Assembly: GCA_964462515.1 (NCBI GenBank)
Contig: CAYWXK010000065.1
Span: 1-16,146, forward strand
DNA length: 16,146 nucleotides
Direction: 5' to 3'
Source: CAYWXK01 sp964462515
GTDB lineage: Bacteria > Planctomycetota > Phycisphaerae > Sedimentisphaerales > Anaerobacaceae
The translations under genes were made by a program, and so were the position numbers. The first letter of the stretch is position 1. Every line of letters begins with the position of its first letter. This document shows, one piece after another, positions 7,103-14,103 of the stretch. The notes beneath the pieces were generated by a model. The model worked only from the letters and a program-made list of their open reading frames with translations. It had not been told where the DNA came from and did not search any database.

Positions 7103-7108
7103 ATTATA
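7103..7108 (-). promoter_or_regulatory. Probable -10 box for the sigma/anti-sigma operon
   Basis: The minus strand reads TATAAT here, within CGCGTATAATACAATG. Transcription would start near 7096, inside or just past the first ATG. The -35 region is T-rich (TTTTAA at 17-bp spacing) and weak. An inverted repeat ATTAA-GATT-TTAAT sits in the same upstream region (7126-7139). I cannot tell whether the sigma factor regulates itself. Confidence 0.45.
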
Positions 7109-7176
7109 CGCGATTGGCGCGGAAATTAAAATCTTAATTGCAGAGAACTTATGAGAATTGAACTAAAAAATCAAAA

Positions 7177-7202
7177 CTTGTCCTGAGCGAAGCCAAAGGA
7201 TG
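7177..7202. repeat. Dispersed intergenic repeat, single unit (copy C)
   Basis: The sequence CTTGTCCTGAGCGAAGCCAA, then AGGATGA, is a near match to the unit at 5362-5384 and shares the TGAGCGNAGYCRAAGG core with 1108-1124. It lies in the spacer upstream of the sigma factor gene. Confidence 0.6.
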
Positions 7203-7259
7203 AAAAAAAGCAAAATTGTGGAGCGCCAGAAAGGCAGACAGGCATAAGTGCACAAGGCA

Positions 7260-7515
7260 AAAGTGAAAAGGCAGAATTAAAAAGAATAATAAAAAGATAA
7301 AAAAAACTGAAAATTAGTGGGATTTTTCGAAAAATTTTGAAAATGGGTTGGTTGGCGATATATAAAGGGTAGAGATTATAGGACATATTGGTTTTTAGCG
7401 TAAAAATGGGGGTAAAAATGAGCACTTTTTTGCACTTTTTTGACATAAATTAGCAACTTTTTGCGCTTTTTTGCAAAAATGAGTTACTTTTTGAGCTGTT
7501 TTGAGCAGGTTTTTT
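7260..7515. other. AT-rich spacer with helically phased A/T tracts
   Basis: No gene is credible in 7100-7672. From 7260 the sequence is A- and T-rich and includes a perfect 14-bp palindrome, ATTTTTCGAAAAAT, at 7322-7335. From 7392 to 7515 there are eleven runs of 4 to 6 A or T with centres near 7394, 7404, 7416, 7428, 7438, 7460, 7470, 7477, 7490, 7500 and 7512, mostly at multiples of about 10.5 bp. Such spacing is the signature of intrinsically bent DNA. The units include AGCACTTTTT, TGCACTTTTT, TTGCGCTTTT and two AAAAATGAG copies. The segment 7214-7260 has short GGCANAAGTG-like direct repeats. Confidence 0.55.
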
Positions 7516-7540
7516 GACTACTACTTTGGGTGTAGATGAG

Positions 7541-7600
7541 AGACGAGGGACGAAGGAATATGGACGACAGAGGACGGAATACGTAGGACGGAAGACAGAC
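7541..7600. repeat. Degenerate purine-rich direct repeats (GGACGRA-type)
   Basis: GGACG occurs at 7548, 7562, 7572 and 7586, spaced 14, 10 and 14 nt. The longer form GGACGGAAKA occurs at 7572-7581 and 7586-7595. This is low-complexity intergenic sequence downstream of the large secreted-protein gene. No function can be read from it. Confidence 0.45.
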
Positions 7601-7641
7601 AGCGATGCTGGATTTTCGATACTCGATTCTCGTGAATGGGT

Positions 7642-7666
7642 AAAAGCGGACCACACGAGCCGTGGT
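7642..7666 (-). terminator. Weak terminator-like hairpin after the LamG/dockerin gene
   Basis: On the minus strand, ACCACG-GCT-CGTGTGGT forms a short stem with one bulge, 6 nt after the stop codon, and is followed by CCGCTTTTA. The stem is short and the T-run has only four bases, so efficiency is doubtful. Confidence 0.35.
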
Positions 7667-7672
7667 TTTCAG

Positions 7673-10600
7673 TCAGGGACAGGTGCAAGTCGGCACAACT
7701 GTTGGTTTTGGATTCATTAACTCCACAGGGAAGACAGTTATTAATCCGACGGCATACTGAGCAATTAAGTCAGCGTCCACCGCAGAAATGCAGCCATTAC
7801 CGTCCACATCAGCGGCAAACCGCTGGAGGTCTTGGAGTTCAATCAAACCTTCCGAACACTGAGACGTCAAAGCGGCATCATAGGCGTTAATCTCGCCGTC
7901 CCCGTTGACATCACCATACTTGAATCCACAATCTGCGATGCCATCGCCATTGACATCAATGTCAGGTACACCACAGTCACAAGCACCGGGTTCGGTTTTG
8001 TTTGGGTCATACGGACAAAGGTCATATTCTGCAAGTTGTGCACCTTCAAGCCAATGTTCTGTTAGTAGAGCAAGGTCCCGGAAGTCAACTATACCGTCCC
8101 CGATGTTGGGGGCAATATCCGCAGAGGGAACGCCGGGTGATTGAAGCCACTGATTGGCAAGAACGGCATAATCACCGAAGTCCACATCGCCATCCTGGTC
8201 GATGTCGCCGAAGGGGATTACTATTGACACGACACCATTGGTTCTCGTCTCTTCAGGAACGCTGGGAAAATAAACGGTAGCGAAGTTAATAATCTCTGTG
8301 CCAAGAGGGGCGTCAGGTTTTATATTTGCACTGAGTGCTGCGTAGCCGCCTTGATTTGGGTCAACCTGGCCTACAAACCAGGTTATGGTTCGCGTTGCGG
8401 GATTATAGGTGCCGGGTGGAGCGATTTGTAAGCCGGTATTGACGTCAATCACCGGGCCAATCTCTAAAGTTGAATCATCTAAGTCTTCATCGAAGGTATC
8501 GGTGAAATAGACGCCAAAGGCAATGCCTTCACCCTCATTTTCGTATTCGACCTTGTAATTCAATCGCTCACTGGGCAATACCCTGCCGTCAGGGCCAAGT
8601 TTGCGGTTCGGGTCATTGGCTGTGATAATCTCTTGAGGAAATCGGCTTGAGGTTCTGTCACGGAATTTCTTAAATATCTCTTTGAGTTTATCTAAGTCAT
8701 TGCCACTAGGTAATCTTCCATATTTTTCTTTAAATTGTGTCAAAACTGGAATCCATTCTTCGTGTTTTATTCCTGGAATAGTTAAAACTTCTATTCCTTC
8801 TTCTGGTTGAATAGTACGAGTGATAATAAACTCGGTCGATGTAATGTCAGTCCAAGTAATTTTGATTCTATTGCCTTCTTCTTGTGGAAAGATTTGTAAA
8901 TAATCTAAAGTTTTATTTCCTTCGGCTTCTTCTATCTTTTTTACTAGATCTTCAATTCTATCATCCGGTGGCTTAAGCAACAGGCCAGAAAGTATTAACG
9001 CTTCTCTACTCATTTCTCCTTTTTGGAAGGTATCTGGTATCAAATCATCTCCCTGATAAACAATTATCTTATTGAATTGAGCTTTTGCTGCGTGAATATC
9101 TTCTTGAGTTAGTGCTTGAAGAGAAACCACATAAAGCACATCTCCGGTTATCCTCCCCTGTTTAGCCTGATTGATAAAAGTAGTGGCACTTCCGCTAAAA
9201 CCTATCCACTGAGGACGATAACCAACAACTTCGCTTGTTCCACCCACTCCATTTCTTGGAGTGGTTATGTCTTTGGAGGCAAGATAAGTCTCTAAAGGAC
9301 CAGTAATAAAATTAGTATTGGCATACAATTTAAACCATTTGGCATTATTGTCGTGAGCAAATTGTTCAAAGTCTTTATTTCCATTCGTGTCTGTTGGGTC
9401 AAAACATATGCCGTTACCCATGCCATTTTCTTCTGTGCTGTGTAAAATTATGTCTAAAATATAAGCTCTATTTTCTAGAGGTAAGTGCCCAGGAAGACCC
9501 TTTGGAATTTCTACTTGGACACTTAAGTAACCTATGCTTTTTGCTGGAAGTGCACCTAAATCCCAAGTTACTCTATGTGCATAGTTATTATAATAAGCAC
9601 CTTTCGAAGCAGATTTATAAACAAGTAAGAGATCGGGATAAAAATAAATTATGGCTTCGGTTGCGCTCTTCAGTCCATCGTTTCTATACTCAATGATATA
9701 ATCTATTGTTTGTCCCGGGCTCACCCTTGTTGGTCCCCAGGTTGTGACTTCCAGGTCAGCCATTGGTGGGAGGCCGAGGTCGATCCTTTCTATTGTGGCA
9801 AAGAGGCTTCTCGGTAAGTTTCTTTCATCGAGAGTGCCAGAAACAATGCCAAAAAGCGGGCTATCAAACAGCCCTTTCATTTCAACTATTCCAGGAGAAG
9901 TGACCTTATCGTAAGTCCAGCCCTGTCCCTGGCCGGATTCGGAGACATAAGAGATTATTGAGAAGCCCTCGCCGAAGTATGGGTTATTCGAATCGGCGAT
10001 TCTAATATGATTCAGGACGCTGCTCAGAGGGCCAGCATAATGGCCGGAGACGGCGCCCTCAATGGAGCTTTGCAAGATATGAAGCTCCGTGGCGGGAAAC
10101 TCGGAACTATCCTGGTAAATAAGTGTGCCGTTTAAGTTGACCGTTGCCGATGTGGTAATATTACCGATGCGGCCAATCTTCCAAGTCGCCTGATACTGGT
10201 CATAGACGTTGCTATCGGGCACTGACTCGGTCAAATACCCCTCAACGGTCGCTGAAATTTCGCCGGAGGTTGCGCCTTTTAGATAGATTTTCCTCTCCTG
10301 TGGCTTAAGGAATAACACACCATTCCACTGGCCTGTATAAGCAGCACCTTCAAGGGTAGCTTGAAATTGGCCTTTAGAAAATCCCTTGCCTGCCCAGGGG
10401 CCCGTATTAATAATAACGGTGTCAAAGTTATTAAAATCAAAGACTCCATTAATATCGCCGACAACCTGGCCATTTTGCAAAATCGCTTCCCGACCGTATA
10501 AAGTCTCATGCAATTCAGATTCGGTAGAAGATTTCTCCGTTAAAGAGCTAAGCGGGGCCGTTGAAACCACGCGAACCGGATCATCTGATTCGCGCTGGAT

Positions 10601-12295
10601 AGTAAAACCCAGAATACCATCGTTACCATTCCAGGAGAAATCGTTAACTATTTGACTATTTATGTTAGGTTCGTTGAAGTTCCAGTAGCCAACAAGTCCT
10701 GGCTCAAAACCAGTTAGGGTGGTGTGCATCGTTGACCGTATCTCATCTTCAGTTCGGGCATAGTTCCAGATACGAACCTCATCAATCAGGCCAATGTAAT
10801 TCTCACCTGTCCAGTCTAATCCGAGGGCTGCCCCAATGAGCAATTTAGTAACGCTATTTCTGATAGTGCCTTTTGCTGATTGAAAACCGTCTTCAATCCC
10901 ATTGAAGTATAGTTTTACAATATTTGAATCAAATGTAGTCGCAACATGTGTCCACGTCCCCAGTGTAATAGAAGTCTTACCTGCAAGGTTAGCAAGGTCG
11001 CTGTGTGAACTCTTTGATAGTTCTATCCGTAACTTATCGCTGATATTATGATCCTTGAAAATATAGGAATGGTCCCAAGTATTATCATTCCATTTAGAAA
11101 CAATAACTCTTGATCCTAAAGTAGAATCAGAGCTAATCCATGCCTCGAGTGTCATACCGTTAGACAAATCTAATGAATCATCATCGGGGACTATGACAAA
11201 ATCATCATCGCCGTCAAAACGCAGGGCAGAATCAATCCGGGGTATAATTGTGAAAGTGCCGTTGTAGCGGTCATCGAGGTCTTCGCCGCAGACACCATCC
11301 ATATCCTGGTCCATCTCGTCGCCATTGTCGTCCTGAATGTGCGGTCCAATAAAAACGTGGTATTCTCCGGTTTCCGATTGGCCGGGAAAATTGATTTGAT
11401 AGGTATTGGCATCTACTGGATTGATTGTAATTTGCTCACGAGGGATAACGCCGGATGGAGTAACTATGTTCACATCTTCCGCAGTAAAAGTATTTTCATC
11501 TATTGACCGGCTGAACGTAATTTCAATGTGGTCTAACGGCGAAGCGACAAGAGTATCCGGGCGATGCTTGGTAATCCAGAGATTATCGTATGTGAATACC
11601 ATGATATTGTCCACATAGCCGATGCCTTCGCCGCAGCCCAGTCCGATTGAATTAGACAATGGATACGCAGGGTTCACTGGCAATGTGGCACGATGGATAC
11701 CATCCACCCAAAAGTCTGCTTGATTGAGGTTCCTATCGAGTTTTACCTTCACGCTGATCCACCGTCCCACGTGCTCTGGATAACCCGCTTCTAGGATAGT
11801 TGGCATCACTCCTGTGGACCACCAAGTAAATCCAACCAAGCCGATCCCCCAGATATACCCTCCTTCTTCCGTAGATTCCAAAGTGATCCCTACTGTACCA
11901 GTATCATCAGGATTGTTTAACCAGATATGGACATCATATGAGTGGCAACCAATCCGTCCGGTTGCTTTGCCCATAATATCAGCGGAGTACCAAACAACAG
12001 GATGGGGTGGCAGAAGATGGTAAAGCCCACTTTCCCAACAGCCAAGATTATTGTCCATCTTGGCGCTGTGCGGCGAAGAAACTGATTCTTCTGCGGAAAC
12101 CGTGATATTTCCTCCCCATCGACCGACCCAGTCGCCGTATCCGCCGCCGCTAAGATATGCTCCATCCGGATAGCTGTCAAAGTCCTCAAAAAAGAGAACC
12201 GTCCGTTCCCCTGCTTTCACCGATGTGAGTGTGGTGGCAAGCAAGAACACCGACATTACTATCAGGTAAGTCCCGACACTCGCTCGTAATGTCAT
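7673..12295 (-). CDS. Large secreted LamG / DUF11 protein with two C-terminal dockerin-like modules
   Basis: The product is 1540 residues from the ATG at 12295, set by GGAGG 8 nt upstream. A signal peptide (1-28) ends VKA|GE. Residues about 31-237 look like a concanavalin-type jelly roll, about 238-350 like an Ig-type domain, and 355-567 are a clear LamG domain (ALRFDGDDDFVIVPDDDSLD ... IDEVRIWNYART). Residues 568-840 are an unrecognised beta-rich part. DUF11-like repeats lie at about 845-947 and 1220-1360, with an unrecognised insert (about 948-1215) between them. Dockerin-like module 1 is at 1362-1418 (GDIDQDGDVDFGDYAVLANQWL ends the first half) and module 2 at about 1460-1520 (YGDVNGDGEINAYDAALTSQ and ADVDGNGCISAVDADLIAQY), with an extra DxNxDG loop between. 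Dockerins bind calcium and usually cohesins; in planctomycetes similar tails are common without known cellulosomes. The likely role is a surface or extracellular adhesion or polysaccharide-binding protein. No catalytic site is evident. Confidence 0.9.
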   Translation of the reverse strand: MTLRASVGTYLIVMSVFLLATTLTSVKAGERTVLFFEDFDSYPDGAYLSGGGYGDWVGRWGGNITVSAEESVSSPHSAKMDNNLGCWESGLYHLLPPHPVVWYSADIMGKATGRIGCHSYDVHIWLNNPDDTGTVGITLESTEEGGYIWGIGLVGFTWWSTGVMPTILEAGYPEHVGRWISVKVKLDRNLNQADFWVDGIHRATLPVNPAYPLSNSIGLGCGEGIGYVDNIMVFTYDNLWITKHRPDTLVASPLDHIEITFSRSIDENTFTAEDVNIVTPSGVIPREQITINPVDANTYQINFPGQSETGEYHVFIGPHIQDDNGDEMDQDMDGVCGEDLDDRYNGTFTIIPRIDSALRFDGDDDFVIVPDDDSLDLSNGMTLEAWISSDSTLGSRVIVSKWNDNTWDHSYIFKDHNISDKLRIELSKSSHSDLANLAGKTSITLGTWTHVATTFDSNIVKLYFNGIEDGFQSAKGTIRNSVTKLLIGAALGLDWTGENYIGLIDEVRIWNYARTEDEIRSTMHTTLTGFEPGLVGYWNFNEPNINSQIVNDFSWNGNDGILGFTIQRESDDPVRVVSTAPLSSLTEKSSTESELHETLYGREAILQNGQVVGDINGVFDFNNFDTVIINTGPWAGKGFSKGQFQATLEGAAYTGQWNGVLFLKPQERKIYLKGATSGEISATVEGYLTESVPDSNVYDQYQATWKIGRIGNITTSATVNLNGTLIYQDSSEFPATELHILQSSIEGAVSGHYAGPLSSVLNHIRIADSNNPYFGEGFSIISYVSESGQGQGWTYDKVTSPGIVEMKGLFDSPLFGIVSGTLDERNLPRSLFATIERIDLGLPPMADLEVTTWGPTRVSPGQTIDYIIEYRNDGLKSATEAIIYFYPDLLLVYKSASKGAYYNNYAHRVTWDLGALPAKSIGYLSVQVEIPKGLPGHLPLENRAYILDIILHSTEENGMGNGICFDPTDTNGNKDFEQFAHDNNAKWFKLYANTNFITGPLETYLASKDITTPRNGVGGTSEVVGYRPQWIGFSGSATTFINQAKQGRITGDVLYVVSLQALTQEDIHAAKAQFNKIIVYQGDDLIPDTFQKGEMSREALILSGLLLKPPDDRIEDLVKKIEEAEGNKTLDYLQIFPQEEGNRIKITWTDITSTEFIITRTIQPEEGIEVLTIPGIKHEEWIPVLTQFKEKYGRLPSGNDLDKLKEIFKKFRDRTSSRFPQEIITANDPNRKLGPDGRVLPSERLNYKVEYENEGEGIAFGVYFTDTFDEDLDDSTLEIGPVIDVNTGLQIAPPGTYNPATRTITWFVGQVDPNQGGYAALSANIKPDAPLGTEIINFATVYFPSVPEETRTNGVVSIVIPFGDIDQDGDVDFGDYAVLANQWLQSPGVPSADIAPNIGDGIVDFRDLALLTEHWLEGAQLAEYDLCPYDPNKTEPGACDCGVPDIDVNGDGIADCGFKYGDVNGDGEINAYDAALTSQCSEGLIELQDLQRFAADVDGNGCISAVDADLIAQYAVGLITVFPVELMNPKPTVVPTCTCP

Positions 12296-12303
12296 TTTCG
12301 TGT

Positions 12304-12308
12304 CCTCC
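12304..12308 (-). promoter_or_regulatory. Shine-Dalgarno site that fixes the start at 12295
   Basis: The minus strand reads TTTGGAGGACACGAAAATG, so GGAGG is 8 nt before the ATG. The upstream in-frame ATG at 12322 would add nine residues that contain this site and has no site of its own. Confidence 0.85.
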
Positions 12309-12344
12309 AAATAGGAAACCATTATTTTGCAAGAAAGATAGTTT

Positions 12345-12372
12345 TTTAATACTTCTCAATATAAGTATTAAA
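12345..12372 (-). other. AT-rich hairpin in the leader of the LamG/dockerin gene
   Basis: The 10-bp arms TTTAATACTT and AAGTATTAAA are exact reverse complements around an 8-nt loop. The element lies within the 141-nt leader between the promoter at 12443-12471 and the start codon. No T-run follows on either strand, so it is not a terminator. It may stabilise the mRNA or affect translation. Confidence 0.5.
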
Positions 12373-12442
12373 GCCACTTACCTTGCTCACACACAAATAA
12401 TTAGGATACGACCTTCTCCTTTGCATATTTATAACTTATTTT

Positions 12443-12471
12443 AAGATAGCAACATATTGGTTATATGTCAA
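12443..12471 (-). promoter_or_regulatory. Sigma-70-type promoter with a palindrome in the spacer
   Basis: The minus strand has TTGACA (12471-12466), a 17-bp spacer, then TATCTT (12448-12443). The start is expected near 12436. The inverted repeat ACATAT-AACCA-ATATGT (12452-12468) covers most of the spacer and the inner half of the -35 box, the usual place for a repressor operator. Confidence 0.75.
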
Positions 12472-12530
12472 GAGAAATCATACGATTTTTTAGGACATTT
12501 TGTATTTTTGCGTAAATTGCAAAGAATTTT

Positions 12531-12690
12531 GTCGCCGTGTCGGCGACTGGGCTACACAGACCCCCCACACAAAAGGCGGGCAAGTATTTTGGATTCCCGC
12601 TAACGACGTGCGGGAATGACCCTTCTTCGCTAGCGCTTCCGACTTCGCTTACGCTACGCCGGACAAGACGAAGGGCAGGCATTGAGCTGC
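12531..12690. repeat. Intergenic repeat cluster with a palindromic element (copy D)
   Basis: The core is ATTCCCGC (12593-12600), a 9-nt loop, then GCGGGAAT (12610-12617), a GGATTCCCGC...GCGGGAATGAC palindrome of the sort that recurs between genes in many bacteria. GC-rich sequence with TTCGC and CTTCGCTTACGCTACGCC units follows at 12622-12670. It fills most of the space between the SHMT-like gene's end and the promoter at 12443. No gene is credible in 12296-12721. Confidence 0.55.
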
Positions 12691-12721
12691 CGTGGCGTGG
12701 ACAGTTAAACGACGGCCCAGA

Positions 12722-14098
12722 TTACTGCATAGGGAACTTGCGGCAGAGTTCTGTCACCTGGTTCTTGACATTATTGCGAAGGGATTTATTTATTCTGTAT
12801 TCAGTATCGCTTATTATCTCAACTGCCCTAATGACCATATCTATCAAGCCGGATACGCTATCCATTTGGTTTGTGCCCATCCTGTTCCTGGTAACAATAG
12901 GCGTCCCTAATCTGATGCCGCTATAAACACCCTCGCCCTTTTTTTCATAAGGCAGCCGAATCATATCAACAACCACCCCGCACTCCTCAAGCGCCTTTTG
13001 AACTGCTTGTCCCGTTAATCCCTTATGAAAGTTGCTCACATTTACCAGCATCAAATGATTATCCGTCCCGCCTGTCAGCACATCATATCCCAATCGCACT
13101 AAATTTGCCGCCAGCGCCCCGGCGTTTTCCACTATCCTTCGCTGCCTGTCTTTGAATTCAGCCGAAAGCGTCTCCTTAAAGAAGACCGCCTTAGCCGCTA
13201 CATTGTTCAAGTATGGCGTCCCTTGCATACCTGGAAACGTCGCCCTGTCGATGTGCTCACACAAAGGCTGCTCTTCGCCGAATAATTTCACCCGCTGCTC
13301 ATAATCCCCCCCCATCAGAATCAGTCCGCCGCGCGGCCCGCCCATCTTATATGTGCTCGTCGTCGTAAAATGCGCCCACTTGATAGGCGAAGGATGAACC
13401 CCGCCTATCACCAATCCCGCAATATGGGAAATATCCGCCAGTAAATACGCGCCAACCTCATCAGCTATCTGTCCAAATTCCTTAAAGTCGATTATCCTCG
13501 AATAAGCGCTTGCGCCGCATATAATCAGTTTCGGCCTGAACCTGTGTGCCTGTTGCCTGATAGCGTCATAATCCAATAGAAAAGTATTTTTATCGACATA
13601 ATAACTTTCGACATCGAAAAATTTGCCGGTAAATGACACCTTCGCTCCGTGCGAGAAATGCCCACCCTGGTCTATCCCCATACTAAGTATCTTGTCTCCT
13701 CTTTCCAGCAGCGCTATAAGCACAGCTAAATTTGCACTTGTCCCTGAATGCGGCTGAACGTTCGCATATTTTGCATCGAAGGCTTGTTTTGCCCTGTCGA
13801 TAGCCAGCCGTTCAATCTCATCAATTACCTCACAGCCGCCGTGCAATCTCGCCCCTACAAAACCCTCCGCAGTCTTGTTCTGCACAACAGAACCCAGAGC
13901 TGCCAGAACCGCCCGCGAACATCGATTCTCCGCCGCCAGCAACTGGATAGTATCCTGCAGTCGCTCGTATTCTTTGCCTATCAAATCGTAGATTTCTCTA
14001 TCTGCCTGCTCTAAAACACCAAACAGACCTTCGTGATATCGTTCGAAACCTTCCACTTCCCTGGTTACCCTATTACAAAGACCTCTATCCAAACCCAC
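12722..14098 (-). CDS. Divergent serine hydroxymethyltransferase-like PLP enzyme
   Basis: The 458-residue protein aligns along its length with GlyA, which moves a one-carbon unit between serine and tetrahydrofolate. Kept residues (E. coli numbers in brackets, from memory) are E78 (E57), H147 in GGHFSHG (H126), the SAYS run (S175), D222 and H225 in DISHIAGL (D200, H203), PLP lysine K251 (K229), GPRGG, and R396 in SGIRLGTP (R363), the substrate carboxylate ligand. Changed residues are T76 for Y55, L85-H86 for the Y64-Y65 pair, Y250 for H228 just before the lysine, FPGMQGTP for FPGxQGGP, and AAEN for ASEN. It is therefore a fold-type I enzyme of the SHMT family that may have another substrate or reaction, and I withhold the symbol glyA. 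The GTG start at 14098 lies 5 nt after the upstream protease gene's stop, so the two are probably co-transcribed. A canonical GlyA elsewhere in the genome is likely but not visible. Confidence 0.85.
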   Translation of the reverse strand: MGLDRGLCNRVTREVEGFERYHEGLFGVLEQADREIYDLIGKEYERLQDTIQLLAAENRCSRAVLAALGSVVQNKTAEGFVGARLHGGCEVIDEIERLAIDRAKQAFDAKYANVQPHSGTSANLAVLIALLERGDKILSMGIDQGGHFSHGAKVSFTGKFFDVESYYVDKNTFLLDYDAIRQQAHRFRPKLIICGASAYSRIIDFKEFGQIADEVGAYLLADISHIAGLVIGGVHPSPIKWAHFTTTSTYKMGGPRGGLILMGGDYEQRVKLFGEEQPLCEHIDRATFPGMQGTPYLNNVAAKAVFFKETLSAEFKDRQRRIVENAGALAANLVRLGYDVLTGGTDNHLMLVNVSNFHKGLTGQAVQKALEECGVVVDMIRLPYEKKGEGVYSGIRLGTPIVTRNRMGTNQMDSVSGLIDMVIRAVEIISDTEYRINKSLRNNVKNQVTELCRKFPMQ

Positions 14099-14103
14099 AA
14101 TAC

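Noticed and set aside
7171..7446. Minus-strand open frame of 91 codons in the AT-rich spacer
   Set aside because: Its translation is Phe/Leu/Ile/Lys low-complexity text, and part of it is the dispersed repeat; no start signal.
7413..7515. T-rich repeats considered as a CRISPR array or iteron origin
   Set aside because: The repeats are too short and variable, there are no constant-length spacers, and no cas, dnaA or rep gene is near.
12375..12420. A short leader peptide between AAGGAG (about 12415) and TAA in the LamG gene leader
   Set aside because: The nearest GTG is too far from the Shine-Dalgarno-like run, and the reading frame would have only about eight codons with no regulatory pattern.
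12593..12617. ATTCCCGC/GCGGGAAT palindrome as terminator for the SHMT-like gene
   Set aside because: It lies more than 100 nt past the stop codon, has a 9-nt loop and lacks a following T-run; a repeat element explains it better.
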